Positions 25,742-35,346 are shown, numbered from the stretch's first letter. The stretch is DNA of 64,000 nt from Nitrospirillum amazonense (GCF_007828035.1 NZ_VITV01000009.1:186001-250000), one strand, 5' to 3'. The notes: generated by a model not told the origin, from the letters alone. Translations and numbers: made by a program.

Positions 25742-27630
25742 GACAGCACGGTCCATAGGCGGCCGGCGTGGTCATGGCGGCCCGACAGGTGCTGCCGCCA
25801 CAGGGTGGCCGCCACCGGCGCCTGGATCAGGTTGTCCTGGGGCGCGGTGTCCAGCAAGGTGGCCGCCCAGTCGCGCAAGGGGCCGCGCAGCCAGACACCA
25901 AGGGGCGCGCCGAAGCCGGTCTTGGGCGCGGTGACGGCACCCGGCGGAATACGGTCGGCCAGCAGCCGGCGCAGCATCCATTTGCCCCGCCCATCGCGCA
26001 GGCGCTGGTGCAGCGGCAGGCGCAGGCCCCATTCCACCACGCGCGGGTCCAGCAGGGGCGCCCGCGCCTCCAGGCCGGCGGCCATGCTGGCGCGGTCCAC
26101 CTTGACCAGCACGCCATCGGGCAGATAGCGGGCAAGGTCGCGCAGCTGCAGGCGCAGCGTCGGGTCGGCGCCCCCCGAGGGCGTAATGGGCGGCAAGGTC
26201 ACGGGCGCGGACGGTTCGAACGCCAAGCCCGGGCGCAGGATGGCATCGGCCTTCATGCCCAGCATGGCGATATACGCCTGATCCTCGTCCGCCGCCGCCA
26301 CGGCGCCCAGGAATTTGCCCACCTTGTCCGACGGTTGGCGCAGGTGCGGCCTCAGCAGATGGGCGGCGCCGTCGATCCAGGCGTCAGGCACGGCGGCATC
26401 CAGGCGGGCCAGGCCGTGGCGCAGCCAAGCCGGCCGCCGCCGCCACCGGCCGACGGATCCCGCCCACAGGTGCCGGGAATAGCCGCCGAAGGCCTCATCC
26501 CCGCCATCGCCGGACAGGGCCACCGTCACGTGGCGGCGCGCCAGACGGCACAGCAGGGCCGTGGGAATGGCGGAGATGTCGGCGAAAGGCTCGTCATACA
26601 TGCCGGCCAGGTGGGGCACCAGGTCCACCGCGTCGGCGGCCCCGACGCGCAAGGTGGTGTGGTCGGTGCCCAGGGCCTTGGCCGTTGCCTCGGCCGCGGC
26701 GGACTCGTCGAACTCCGCCTCCCCAAACCCAATGGTGAAGCTGCGGATGGGGGTGGCGCTCTGCCCCTGCATCAGGGCCGCCACCAGGGCGCTGTCGATG
26801 CCGCCGGAGAGGAAGACGCCCAGCGGCACGTCCGACACCATGCGCCGGCGCACCGCGTCGGTCAGCAGGTCGCCGGTCAGGCGCAGGATCTCGGGATCCT
26901 CCAGCGTCAAAGGGGCCGCCAGGGCGCGGCGGGCGGCGTCCGCAACCGACCAATAGGCCCGCGTCTCGGCACTGCCGTCGGCCGACACCGTCATGCAGGT
27001 GCCCGGCGGCAGTTGGCGGATACCGGTGAAGGCCGTGCGCGGCGCCGGGATGAAGCCGTGGCGGAAATAATCGGCCAGCGCCGCCTCGTCCGGCACGGCG
27101 TGATAGCCCAGCTCCGCCCTGACGGCCTTGAGCTCGGACGCGAACAGCAGCACGCCGTTGCCGAGCGACCAGTAGAGCGGCTTTTCCCCCAGCCGGTCGC
27201 GCACCAGCATCAGCCGGCGCTCCTCCGCCAGCCAGATGGCCAGGCCGAACATGCCGTTGCAGGCGGCCAGCGCGCGGGCGGCACCCCAGCGCGCGATGGC
27301 CTCCACCAGCACCTCGGTATCGGACTGGCCGCGGAAGGCCACCCCCTCCCCCACCAGCTGCTGGCGCAGGTCCTGGTAATTGTAGATCTCGCCATTGAAG
27401 GCGACGGTGACCCGGCCGTCGGCCGAGGTCATGGGCTGATGGCCCAGGGGGGAGAGGTCGATGATGGCCAGGCGGCGGTTGGCCAGCGCCACGCCGGCGG
27501 CGTCATCCTGCCAGACGCCCCGGTCATCGGGCCCGCGATGGGCCAGTCGGTCGATCATCACGCCCGCCTGGCGCGCCAGCCGGGTGCCGTCCGCCCCCCC
27601 GAATACCCAAAGCCCCGCGATGCCGCACAT
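25702..27630 (-). CDS. asnB: Asparagine synthetase (glutamine-hydrolysing)
   Basis: Makes asparagine from aspartate, glutamine and ATP. The 642-residue product has the N-terminal glutaminase domain with Cys2 exposed after Met removal (MCGIAGLW), RLAHRGPDD near 28, FNGEIYNYQDLR near 78 and the GQSDTE loop near 101; the synthetase domain has the PP-loop SGGIDS at 275-280 and SGDGGDEAFGGY near 403. The frame is open to 27726, but Cys2 fixes the start at 27630. Paralogues in polysaccharide or peptide clusters modify other carboxylates; here no such cluster is seen, so housekeeping asparagine synthesis is the simplest reading. It overlaps the LysR gene tail by 40 bp. Confidence 0.93.
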   Translation of the reverse strand: MCGIAGLWVFGGADGTRLARQAGVMIDRLAHRGPDDRGVWQDDAAGVALANRRLAIIDLSPLGHQPMTSADGRVTVAFNGEIYNYQDLRQQLVGEGVAFRGQSDTEVLVEAIARWGAARALAACNGMFGLAIWLAEERRLMLVRDRLGEKPLYWSLGNGVLLFASELKAVRAELGYHAVPDEAALADYFRHGFIPAPRTAFTGIRQLPPGTCMTVSADGSAETRAYWSVADAARRALAAPLTLEDPEILRLTGDLLTDAVRRRMVSDVPLGVFLSGGIDSALVAALMQGQSATPIRSFTIGFGEAEFDESAAAEATAKALGTDHTTLRVGAADAVDLVPHLAGMYDEPFADISAIPTALLCRLARRHVTVALSGDGGDEAFGGYSRHLWAGSVGRWRRRPAWLRHGLARLDAAVPDAWIDGAAHLLRPHLRQPSDKVGKFLGAVAAADEDQAYIAMLGMKADAILRPGLAFEPSAPVTLPPITPSGGADPTLRLQLRDLARYLPDGVLVKVDRASMAAGLEARAPLLDPRVVEWGLRLPLHQRLRDGRGKWMLRRLLADRIPPGAVTAPKTGFGAPLGVWLRGPLRDWAATLLDTAPQDNLIQAPVAATLWRQHLSGRHDHAGRLWTVLSYLSWKATVAEAD

Positions 27631-27745
27631 GGTTCCGCCCTGTGATTCCAGGATTCCCCGTAACGGGGATATCCAGGAATACAGGGCGTTACCGGTCAGC
27701 CGCCAGCGAATTGCGCCAGCCGCCACTTTGCGTTGGGCAGCGCCC

Positions 27746-29440
27746 TTAGGCCGCGCGCAGCGAGGCGATGGCCTTCGACACGCTGGCGCTCAGCGCCGAC
27801 GTCTCCGTCCCCAGGATTTGCGAAGAGGACAGGACCTCGTCGCTGGAGCGGTGGGTGCTGTCGGCGATGGCCTGCAGGCCGGCCACGTTCTCCGCCACCA
27901 CGGCCGTGCCCTGGGACGCCATCTGGACGTTGCGGGCGATCTCGCGGGTCGCGGCCTCCTGCTGTTCCACGGCGGCGGCGATGGCGGAGGAGATGGTGGT
28001 GATCTCGTTCACCGTCTGCTGAATGGCGGCGATGGCCTGGACGGCCTCGCGTGTCGCTCCCTGCATGCTGGTGATCTGGCCGCCGATCTCCTCGGTGGCT
28101 TTCGCGGTCTGGGTCGCCAGGCTCTTGACCTCGCTGGCCACAACGGCGAAGCCCTTGCCGGCCTCACCGGCCCGCGCCGCCTCGATGGTGGCGTTCAGCG
28201 CCAGCAGGTTGGTCTGGCTGGCGATCTCGCTGATCAGGCGCACGACGGAGCCGATGCGATCGCCCTGGTTCTGCAGCCGTTCCATCTGCTGGGTGCTTTC
28301 CTCCACCCGGACGCGGGCGTTGGTGGCCATGGTGGCTGCACGGGTGACCTGGCCGCTGATTTCCCCGAAGGACACGGACAGTTCCTCCGCCGCGCTGGCC
28401 ACGGCCTGCACGTTGCTGTTGGCCTCGGTCACGGCGCGGTCGACCACGGTGGTGCGTTCCTGCCCCACCTGGGCCTGGTCGCTGAGGCCCCGGGCGTTGC
28501 CGGCCAGTTGCTGCACGGCGGCGTTCAGGCGTTCCACCAGGCTGTGGACGGAGCTTTCCAGGCTGTCGGCGATGCGCAACGAGGCCTGGCGCTTCTCACC
28601 CTCCGCCCGCTTCTCCGCCTCGGCCTGTTCCCGGGTCAGGCGATCGCGGTCGACCAGGTTGGCGCGAAAGACGGCCAGCGCGCCGACGATGGCGCCCAGT
28701 TCGTCCTTGCGGGCCAGCGCCTCGATGTTCACGGCGGTGTTGCCGGCGGCCAGGGCCTCGGTGGCGCTGGAAATGCGGTCGATGGACCCCTTCAGCATGC
28801 GCACGATGACGAAGGTGATGGCGGCCACGCCCAGCACCACGATCAGCACGATGATGGTGGACAGGGTTTGGGTGGCGGTGGCGCTGGCGTCCATGTCCTT
28901 GATGGCGGCGGCGGCGGTGGTCCGTTCATGCGCGGCGGCGGCGTTCAGCCGGTCCTGCACGCCCTGCAGGCTGGCGCGCAGCGGTTCCAGGAAGGACACG
29001 GCGGACTGGGCGTCGATGCCCAGCATGTCCTTCACGAAACCCACCGGCTGGCCCAGCTTGTCGATGTCCTGGCCCACGGTGGCCAGCTCTGCCTTGGTCT
29101 TGCCGTCGGGCAGGCGATCCTTGGCGCGTTCCACCGCCTCCTTCGCCTTGCCCATGCGCTGGACCACGCCGTCCAGCATGGCGACGGAGGTCTTGGCGTC
29201 ACCACCGGCGGTGGCGGCCGCCAGGGCGTAATAGAGATCCTTGGCGGCGCCGTTCAGCTCGCTGGATGCGCTCAGTAATTCGGCGGTGGCCTCGAAACGG
29301 ACCTCGCCCACATCCTTGGCGGTAGTGGTGATGCCGCCCACCACCTGGTGGGAAGCGATGGCCATCGCCACCAGGGCCACCAGCCCGATCGCGGGGGCCG
29401 CGAACAGCTTCAACGCCATGGGAAGATCATCGAACCGCAT
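27746..29440 (-). CDS. Transmembrane methyl-accepting chemotaxis protein
   Basis: A chemoreceptor of 564 residues. TM1 lies at about 10-30 ([19 protein letters not shown]), a periplasmic helical region of about 150 residues resembles a four-helix-bundle sensor, TM2 is at about 177-200 ([18 protein letters not shown]), then come HAMP and the signalling domain with the hairpin [20 protein letters not shown]. The C-terminus lacks an NWETF-type pentapeptide. Three in-frame starts lie close together (29470 GTG, 29449 and 29440 ATG); 29440 has AAAGGA at the best spacing. It is downstream of the YfiR-like and TonB receptor genes on the same strand, with about 155 bp in between, and may report on that receptor's substrate. 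Confidence 0.88.
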   Translation of the reverse strand: MRFDDLPMALKLFAAPAIGLVALVAMAIASHQVVGGITTTAKDVGEVRFEATAELLSASSELNGAAKDLYYALAAATAGGDAKTSVAMLDGVVQRMGKAKEAVERAKDRLPDGKTKAELATVGQDIDKLGQPVGFVKDMLGIDAQSAVSFLEPLRASLQGVQDRLNAAAAHERTTAAAAIKDMDASATATQTLSTIIVLIVVLGVAAITFVIVRMLKGSIDRISSATEALAAGNTAVNIEALARKDELGAIVGALAVFRANLVDRDRLTREQAEAEKRAEGEKRQASLRIADSLESSVHSLVERLNAAVQQLAGNARGLSDQAQVGQERTTVVDRAVTEANSNVQAVASAAEELSVSFGEISGQVTRAATMATNARVRVEESTQQMERLQNQGDRIGSVVRLISEIASQTNLLALNATIEAARAGEAGKGFAVVASEVKSLATQTAKATEEIGGQITSMQGATREAVQAIAAIQQTVNEITTISSAIAAAVEQQEAATREIARNVQMASQGTAVVAENVAGLQAIADSTHRSSDEVLSSSQILGTETSALSASVSKAIASLRAA

Positions 29441-29595
29441 CACCTTCATCCTTTCACCAATCTTGGCCACCAGTCCTGAGCCGGCTTACGCCCGTCTTCT
29501 TGAATTCCTGTGGGCCGGGCACCCCCAAGGCGTCGGCGGGATGGACGGCCCAACCCAGCCGCCCACCCCACCCCTCGGGAGCCCGCCCGGGGTCC

Positions 29596-30054
29596 TTACT
29601 TCTCGGTGACCATCATCTTGAAGTTCGGGTCGAACTCGACACCGGCGGCGCTTGCCGCCGCCTTGCTGACGTAGATGGTGACCTTGGGCGTGGTCTCGAC
29701 GGCGATGACGCAGCCGCCGGCATCGACGCACGCGACGTCGTTGCCCACGGTGACAGTGCCCTTGGCCAAGGCCTTCTTGCCCTCGGCGGCGGAGGACACG
29801 AACACGGCGTAGGCGCCCGGGGCGGCGTCACCGGCGGCGACGGCGGCACCCGGCAGGGCCGCCTGCACCGCCGCCACCGGGGCGGCGCCGGCGGTCACCA
29901 CCACCTTGGCACCGGCAGGGGCCTTGGTGGTCAGGAAGCCCAGGGCCTTGGCGGCGATGGTCACCTGCTTGGCGTCCATCTCCGCCGCACCGGCCAGGCC
30001 GGACACCGACAGGGCGGCGGCCAGCACGGCGGTCTTCAGGATCATGCTGTTCAT
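29596..30054 (-). CDS. Small periplasmic protein, possibly distant YfiR (DUF4154) relative
   Basis: A 152-residue exported protein with a clear signal peptide (MNSMILKTAVLAAALSVSG...AGA, cleavage about residue 23). The mature part is Ala/Val-rich, with two cysteines seven residues apart (ACVDAGGC) and an end with IYVSKAAASAAGVEF...KMMV that recalls the YfiR C-terminus (inward helix 'N..AA..AGL' then a last strand). The family assignment is by eye and uncertain. Start chosen at 30054, with AAAGAG upstream, rather than 30099, because the signal peptide begins there. It follows the TonB receptor by 13 bp, which strongly suggests one operon. Receptors of this subtype are commonly paired with YfiR proteins and a membrane signalling protein. 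Confidence 0.7.
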   Translation of the reverse strand: MNSMILKTAVLAAALSVSGLAGAAEMDAKQVTIAAKALGFLTTKAPAGAKVVVTAGAAPVAAVQAALPGAAVAAGDAAPGAYAVFVSSAAEGKKALAKGTVTVGNDVACVDAGGCVIAVETTPKVTIYVSKAAASAAGVEFDPNFKMMVTEK

Positions 30055-30067
30055 TACTCTTTCCCCC

Positions 30068-32107
30068 TTAGAACTTGTACGTGGCCGTTCCCCAGACACG
30101 CCGTTCCGCCTGGGGCGTCACGGCCAGCTGGGTGTGGTCCTGCAGCAGGTTGCTGCCCGCCAGCGTCAGGGAGAAATCGTCGCTGACCTTGTAGGAGACG
30201 GCGGCCTGGGCGGTCAGGCCCTGGCTGACGGTATAAAGGCCGGGGCCCTTGGCCGTCTGGTAATAGGCGGCGTAGTCGGACTTCCAATACAGGAACAGGT
30301 CCGTGGTCCATCGGCCGAAGTCATAACCGACATTGCCCTTCACTGTGTTCTTGGGCGTTGAGCGCTGATAATTCACCGGCACTGTCCCCGGCTTGAAGGT
30401 GAAGCTGTCGATGGGGTTCAGCCACGTCCACGACGCCGACCAACGCATGCCGCCGAGCTTGCCGTGCAGTTCGGCCTCGGTGCCCCATTCCTTGCTGTTG
30501 CCGAAATTCTCGCCCAACAAGATGGTGGGGTAGCCATTGATGAAATGGATGGAGCTGAAAGCGATGGACTTGTAGTCCTCGGTCTTTTGATACAGGGCGG
30601 AAACCTTGGCGGCGCCGTTAATGGCGGAAATGGCTCGCTGGTAACCCAGTTCGTAATTCGTCACCACGGTCGGGTTGACATAAGGATTGCCCGTAACCTG
30701 GACCGAGCCGGGTGCCTGCTTGCTGACAGTGTTGTTGCCCAGTTCAATCAGGGTAGGTGACTGGATGCCCCGGCCGGCCGTGGCCGTGATGGTATCGTCA
30801 GCCGACGGATGCCAAACGACACCGGCGTTGTAGGAGAAGGTGTCGAAGGCACGGTTGTTATAGTCGGCGGTGGTGAAGGGCACCGGTGCGAACCCGCTGC
30901 GGTTCAGCCAGGTGTGGTCCCAGCGGCCGGCCAACGTCAGGCTGAGGGTGTCGGACGCCTGCCAATTGTACATGTTGGACAGGGCAAAGTCCTGATAGCC
31001 GGTTGTGGCGCCCTTGCCCGGGGAGCTGTCGATGCTGTTGTCGCGGTATTCCAGGCCGACGCGGGTGGTCAGCGTAGGCGTCAGCTTCACCAGGTCCTGC
31101 ACCTGCACCACGGTGGTGTCGGTATCGGATGCCACGGAGGTGATGGCGCCGTTATTCAACAGGTTCAGATGGTAGTCCAAGTGGTTGCTGTAGGCGGTGG
31201 CATCGACAAGGCCCCAGTCTGTATTGGCCTTCACCGTGCCCTTGAAGGAGCGGGTCTGGTACTGGCCCTGCGTGGGGCCTTGCAGCGCGGTCATGCCGAA
31301 TTCGTCGGCACGGCTCCAGGTGCCTTCGAAGCCGGCCTGCACATCGGGGGTGATCTGGGCCAAGCTGTCCATGGAGGCGGCGCGGCGCATGGAGCCGTTG
31401 CCGCGCAGGCCCTGGACCAACTTGTCGGACGCGGTGCCGTACTCATCCATGTTCCAGCCGCCGGCGGAGAAGCGCACGCCGACCTTGTCGCCCAGCTTTA
31501 CGCTCTTGACCGCGTCAAACTCCTTCTGGCCCTGGCTGCCGACGGTCACCTGGGCTGCGCCAACATCGTCGTACAGGGGGTTATAGGTGATGATGTTGAC
31601 CACGCCGGAGACGGCGTTGAAGCCGAACAGGGCGGCCTGCGGGCCCTTCACCACCTCGATCTGGCGGATTTCGGGCAGTTGCACCGGGATGGCGGACCAG
31701 ATGGTTACACCGTAATGGTCCAGGTAGACTTGGCGGCCGTTCACCAGCACCAGCAGGCGCGGGTTGTTGCCCTGGTTGTAGCCATCCACGCCCACGTCGG
31801 CGCCGGAGACACCCCAGGACAGCACATCCACGCCGGCCACCCGGTTCAGGATGTCGGGAATGGTGCGCGCGCCGGAGTGGGCGATCTCGTCCGCGGTGAT
31901 GATGGTCATGGGGGCCGGCGCCTCGCTGGCGCGCTGCGGCTGGCCGGTGGCCGAGGTCGTCACCGCCTCGCCGAACAGGTCTTCCAGCGACCCGTAGTTC
32001 ATGGACTGGGCCTGCGCACTGGACGCGATAGCGACACCCAACAGCGTCAGCACCAGCCGGGACGGCGAACGCGCCAATTTGGACTTCAAACGCATGGTGT
32101 TTTTCAT
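30068..32107 (-). CDS. TonB-dependent receptor of the signalling-linked subtype
   Basis: A 679-residue outer-membrane receptor. Signal peptide to about residue 33 (ASSAQA), then the N-terminal SLEDLFGEAVTTSATGQ and EAPAPMTIITADEI segments, plug with IPDILNRVAGVDVLSWG, NPRLLVLVNGRQVYLD and VEVVKGPQAALFG, and a barrel ending ERRVWGTATYKF. The 'SLEDLF...V...S....' start is characteristic of receptors that I know to occur next to YfiR-like proteins and kinases, GGDEF proteins or chemoreceptors. Substrate unknown; resemblance to BtuB/Cir plugs is only at superfamily level. GGGG seven nt before the ATG supports the start. A very AT-rich promoter region lies upstream. Confidence 0.9.
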   Translation of the reverse strand: MKNTMRLKSKLARSPSRLVLTLLGVAIASSAQAQSMNYGSLEDLFGEAVTTSATGQPQRASEAPAPMTIITADEIAHSGARTIPDILNRVAGVDVLSWGVSGADVGVDGYNQGNNPRLLVLVNGRQVYLDHYGVTIWSAIPVQLPEIRQIEVVKGPQAALFGFNAVSGVVNIITYNPLYDDVGAAQVTVGSQGQKEFDAVKSVKLGDKVGVRFSAGGWNMDEYGTASDKLVQGLRGNGSMRRAASMDSLAQITPDVQAGFEGTWSRADEFGMTALQGPTQGQYQTRSFKGTVKANTDWGLVDATAYSNHLDYHLNLLNNGAITSVASDTDTTVVQVQDLVKLTPTLTTRVGLEYRDNSIDSSPGKGATTGYQDFALSNMYNWQASDTLSLTLAGRWDHTWLNRSGFAPVPFTTADYNNRAFDTFSYNAGVVWHPSADDTITATAGRGIQSPTLIELGNNTVSKQAPGSVQVTGNPYVNPTVVTNYELGYQRAISAINGAAKVSALYQKTEDYKSIAFSSIHFINGYPTILLGENFGNSKEWGTEAELHGKLGGMRWSASWTWLNPIDSFTFKPGTVPVNYQRSTPKNTVKGNVGYDFGRWTTDLFLYWKSDYAAYYQTAKGPGLYTVSQGLTAQAAVSYKVSDDFSLTLAGSNLLQDHTQLAVTPQAERRVWGTATYKF

Positions 32108-32472
32108 TCTTTAACCCCAACTCACCCGAGACAAGACGACGACGGATTGTTTCGGGTTAACTGGTTCACATAACAACCTGAGCAATATATTCTTTTGGAT
32201 ACTCCAAAGGGTATTTTTTATAAAATGTTTTGTTGTTAACTGTACATTTACCATGATTACTTAATCAATTCCCTCTACATCCTTAATACATAAAATTTTA
32301 TCTGATCCATTATTCGGTAGTCGCTACTTGGGTATGTCGCCGATGGTTGGATTGGTGCCATGCGACTGCGACACTATCGGCGGGCCCGTCTTCCTGCGAA
32401 AAAGACATGTGGCGGCAAGGCCTTGGCAGGGGCACCGCCAAATGGCGCGTTCCCCTGGCCCGAAGGTTCGGC
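32108..32472. promoter_or_regulatory. AT-rich divergent regulatory region
   Basis: 365 bp between the divergent TonB receptor and MFS genes. The segment about 32160-32325 is extremely AT-rich for this genome (G+C is 16 of 60 bases in 32221-32280) and has an imperfect palindrome ATACTCCAAAGGGTAT near 32198-32213 and TTAACTG at both 32157-32163 and 32236-32242. It probably holds the receptor's promoter and a nucleoid-protein or regulator target. No gene is visible. Confidence 0.5.
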
Positions 32473-33723
32473 ATGCCCAGCGACACACCCACCACCACCG
32501 CCCCGGCGGCATCCGCGACCCAGATTGGTAAAGACCTGCCCTATCTTGAGGTCGGCACCGCGGCCTATCGCCGGGTGACGGCCATCCTGTTCGTGGCGGG
32601 ATTTTCCACCTTCGCCACGCTCTATTGCGTGCAGCCGCTGCTGCCGGACTTCGTGCGCGCCTATGGCGCCAGCCCGCCGGGGGCCAGCCTGTCGTTGTCC
32701 GTGACCACGGCGGCGCTGGCCGTGGCCCTGCTGGTGGCCGGTGCCATCTCCGACCGCTCGGGGCGCAAGGGGATCATGGTAGCGTCATTGGCCCTGTCCG
32801 GCAGCCTGGGCCTGGCCAGCGCGCTGGCGCCCAGCTGGCCCTTGTTCCTGGTGCTGCGGGCCCTGGCCGGGCTGGCGCTGGGCGGGTTGCCCGCCGTCGC
32901 CATGGCCTATGTGGCGGAAGAGGTGAACCCGAAATCCGCCGGCCTCACCATGGGACTGTACATCGGCGGCACCGCCATGGGCGGCATGGCCGGCCGTATC
33001 CTGACCGTGCTGATCACCGACGTTTCGAACTGGCGGGTGGCGGTGGGCCTGGTGGGCGCGGTGGGCATCCTGGCCGCGCTCACCGTGGCCACGGCCCTGC
33101 CACCGTCACGCCATTTCCGCCAGCGCGAGGGTGGCCTGTGGAGCGGCCTTACCGCCGCCTGGCGCCTGCACCTGTCGGACGGCGGACTGGTCGCCCTGTT
33201 CGCCACCGGCTTCCTGGCCATGGGCGCCTTCGTCACCGTGTTCAACTATGTCGGCTTCCGCCTGCAGGCGCCGCCCCTGAGCGTTCCCCCCGCCACGGTG
33301 GCCGTGCTGTTCCTGGTCTATGTCTTCGGCATCATCAGCTCGCCCCTGTTCGGCGGGCTGTCCAGCCGGTTCGGCCCCGGCCGGGTGCTGGTGGCGTCGT
33401 CCGTGTTGATGCTGGCGGGCCTGGGCATCATGGACATCGCGCGGCTGGACACGCTGGCGCTGGGCCTGGGCCTGTTCACCTTCGCCTTCTTTGGCGTGCA
33501 TTCGGTGGCATCCGGCTGGATCGGCCTGCGCGCCCGGCAGCACCGGGGCCAGGCCTCCGCCCTCTACCTGTTCGCTTATTACATGGGCTCCACCCTTGCC
33601 GGGACGGCCGGCGGCTTCTTCTGGCACGGCTGGGAATGGACCGGGATCACCCTGTTCGTGGGCGGCCTGCTGGGGTTGCTGATCCTGAACGCCCTGGGCC
33701 TTGCGTCCCGGCGCACCCAATAG
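32473..33723 (+). CDS. MFS transporter, YnfM-like
   Basis: A 416-residue major-facilitator exporter with 12 predicted membrane helices. Motif A between TM2 and TM3 reads GAISDRSGRKGI, and the ATLYCVQPLLPDF segment in TM1 is typical of the YnfM/arabinose-efflux-like subgroup. The frame opens at 32347, but the ATG at 32473 with GAAGG seven nt upstream fits the polar N-terminal tail. It is divergent from the TonB receptor and 98 bp upstream of an esterase gene, with a palindrome in between. Substrate unknown. Confidence 0.87.
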   Translation: MPSDTPTTTAPAASATQIGKDLPYLEVGTAAYRRVTAILFVAGFSTFATLYCVQPLLPDFVRAYGASPPGASLSLSVTTAALAVALLVAGAISDRSGRKGIMVASLALSGSLGLASALAPSWPLFLVLRALAGLALGGLPAVAMAYVAEEVNPKSAGLTMGLYIGGTAMGGMAGRILTVLITDVSNWRVAVGLVGAVGILAALTVATALPPSRHFRQREGGLWSGLTAAWRLHLSDGGLVALFATGFLAMGAFVTVFNYVGFRLQAPPLSVPPATVAVLFLVYVFGIISSPLFGGLSSRFGPGRVLVASSVLMLAGLGIMDIARLDTLALGLGLFTFAFFGVHSVASGWIGLRARQHRGQASALYLFAYYMGSTLAGTAGGFFWHGWEWTGITLFVGGLLGLLILNALGLASRRTQ

Positions 33724-33736
33724 AACAATCTATTTA

Positions 33737-33757
33737 TGTTATATGCGGAATATAACA
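33737..33757. promoter_or_regulatory. Perfect 8+5+8 palindrome upstream of the esterase gene
   Basis: TGTTATAT and ATATAACA flank a 5-nt spacer. It starts 14 bp after the MFS stop and ends 65 bp before the esterase start. The arms are AT-rich and there is no T run, so an operator is more likely than a terminator. It shares the GTTATA/TATAAC half-sites of the Zur-like box at 3367-3379, but with seven rather than one spacing base. Confidence 0.5.
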
Positions 33758-33821
33758 CATTGACTTGAGTTTATTTAGGCGGTCATACTGCGCATCACGC
33801 GGTAATTCTCGTGAGGATGTC

Positions 33822-34826
33822 ATGGCCGCCAGCCCCGCCCACCCCCCGCCCGACGATGGCGGTTTCTTCGTGCCGGATGACGTGCCCCCGGCCCTGGCCG
33901 ACCTGCTGCGGGAGATCGGACCGCCCCGGTATCGCGATATCCCCTTGGACGCCTTGCGTTCCGGCTATGTGGAAAGCCGCCGCCCCCTGGCGCCGGAGCC
34001 GCCGGCCCTGGCCTCGGTCATGGACCAGATCATCGGCGGGCCGGGCGGCCCCCTGCGGGTGCGCATCTATCGCGCCAATTTCGGCTGGCGGCCGGTTCCG
34101 GCGCTGTTGTTCCTGCACGGCGGCGGCTGGACCATCGGCAATCTGGAAAGCCATGACATCCTGTGCCGCCAGTTGGCGGCGGCCTCCGGCCACACGGTGG
34201 TGGCGGTGGACTACCGCCTGGCGCCGGAACATCCCTATCCCGCCGCCCTGGACGACGCCTGGGCCGCCCTGACCTGGCTGGCTGCCAGCGCGGAGCGCCT
34301 GGCCATCGACCCGCTGGCCATCGGCGTGGCCGGCGACAGCGCCGGTGGCAACCTGGCTGCCGTGCTGGCGCTGAAGGCACGGGACGAGGGCGGGCCGCAC
34401 CTGAAGACCCAGGTGCTGATCTACCCCTGCACGGATCTCAACGCCGACCGCCCATCCCACCACCGCCGCGCCGGCGGCTATCTCATGAGCCGGGAGCAGT
34501 ACCTGTGGTACGTGGATAACTACGTGAACGGCGCCGACTGCAATGACTGGCGCCTGTCGCCCCTTCTGGCCGGCAGCCTGGCCGGCCTGCCGCCCGCTGT
34601 CATCCTGACGGCCGGCCTGGACGTGCTGCAGGATGAGGGGCGGGAGTATGCCGCCCGCCTGGCCGGCAGCGGGGTGCCCGTGCTGCACACCGTCTATCCC
34701 GACATGGTGCACGGCTTCATCACCCTGGGCGGCCGCCTGCCCCAGGCGCAAAAGGCGGTGAGCGACATTGCCAAGGGCCTGGCATCCTTCGACATTTACA
34801 ATTTCATCGACGGTGCGGGGATTTGA
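33822..34826 (+). CDS. Alpha/beta-hydrolase esterase, hormone-sensitive-lipase family
   Basis: A 334-residue cytoplasmic carboxylesterase of the HSL (family IV) type. The oxyanion motif HGGGW is at residues 99-103, the nucleophile elbow GDSAGG at 171-176 (Ser173), YRLAPEHPYPAA near 131-142 is the family signature, and the late TAGLDVLQDEG and MVHGF segments supply the Asp and His of the triad. The ATG at 33822, with GTGAGGA just upstream, was preferred to 33765. Natural substrates are unknown; such enzymes cleave short-chain esters. Confidence 0.9.
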   Translation: MAASPAHPPPDDGGFFVPDDVPPALADLLREIGPPRYRDIPLDALRSGYVESRRPLAPEPPALASVMDQIIGGPGGPLRVRIYRANFGWRPVPALLFLHGGGWTIGNLESHDILCRQLAAASGHTVVAVDYRLAPEHPYPAALDDAWAALTWLAASAERLAIDPLAIGVAGDSAGGNLAAVLALKARDEGGPHLKTQVLIYPCTDLNADRPSHHRRAGGYLMSREQYLWYVDNYVNGADCNDWRLSPLLAGSLAGLPPAVILTAGLDVLQDEGREYAARLAGSGVPVLHTVYPDMVHGFITLGGRLPQAQKAVSDIAKGLASFDIYNFIDGAGI

Positions 34827-34860
34827 TACGCTGCCCCCAGCTGAAGGGGGATGAGGAACC

Positions 34861-35346
34861 ATGGCGACCAAGGGAACACCGGCGGTGCGCGCGGTGGAGG
34901 CGGCGGGGGTGGCCTATCGCCTGCTGGAATACGACTACGACCCCAACGCCGCCGCCATCGGCCTGGCCGCGGCGGAGGCGCTGGGGCTGGATCCCGCTCT
35001 GGTCTACAAGACCCTGGTCTGCCAACTGGAGGGAGGGCCGGGGGGTCTGGCCTGTGCCATCATCCCGGCCGGCGCACGCCTGGACCTGAAGGCGCTGGCC
35101 GCGGCGGCCAAGGCCAAGAAGTCGGACCTGGCGCCCCAGGCGGTGGCGGAGCGCAGCAGCGGCTATGTCGTGGGCGGCATCAGCCCCCTGGGCCAGCGGC
35201 GTACCCTGCCCACCTTCCTGGATCGGTCGGCGGAGGCGCTGACGGAGATTATCGTCAACGGCGGGCGCCGCGGCCTGCAACTGGCGCTGGCCCCGGCCGA
35301 CCTGGTCAAGGCCGCCAATGCGCGCTGGGCCGACATCACGGCCTGA
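34861..35346 (+). CDS. ybaK: Cys-tRNA(Pro) deacylase, YbaK family
   Basis: A 161-residue editing enzyme that hydrolyses cysteine wrongly attached to tRNA(Pro). It has the YbaK/EbsC fold marks: VYKTLV with the key Lys50, the IIPAGARLDLKALA strand-helix near 69, and SSGYVVGGISPLGQ...RTLPTFLD near 99-121. Length fits the family. It follows the esterase by 34 bp on the same strand, with AAGGGGGA before the ATG. Confidence 0.92.
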   Translation: MATKGTPAVRAVEAAGVAYRLLEYDYDPNAAAIGLAAAEALGLDPALVYKTLVCQLEGGPGGLACAIIPAGARLDLKALAAAAKAKKSDLAPQAVAERSSGYVVGGISPLGQRRTLPTFLDRSAEALTEIIVNGGRRGLQLALAPADLVKAANARWADITA

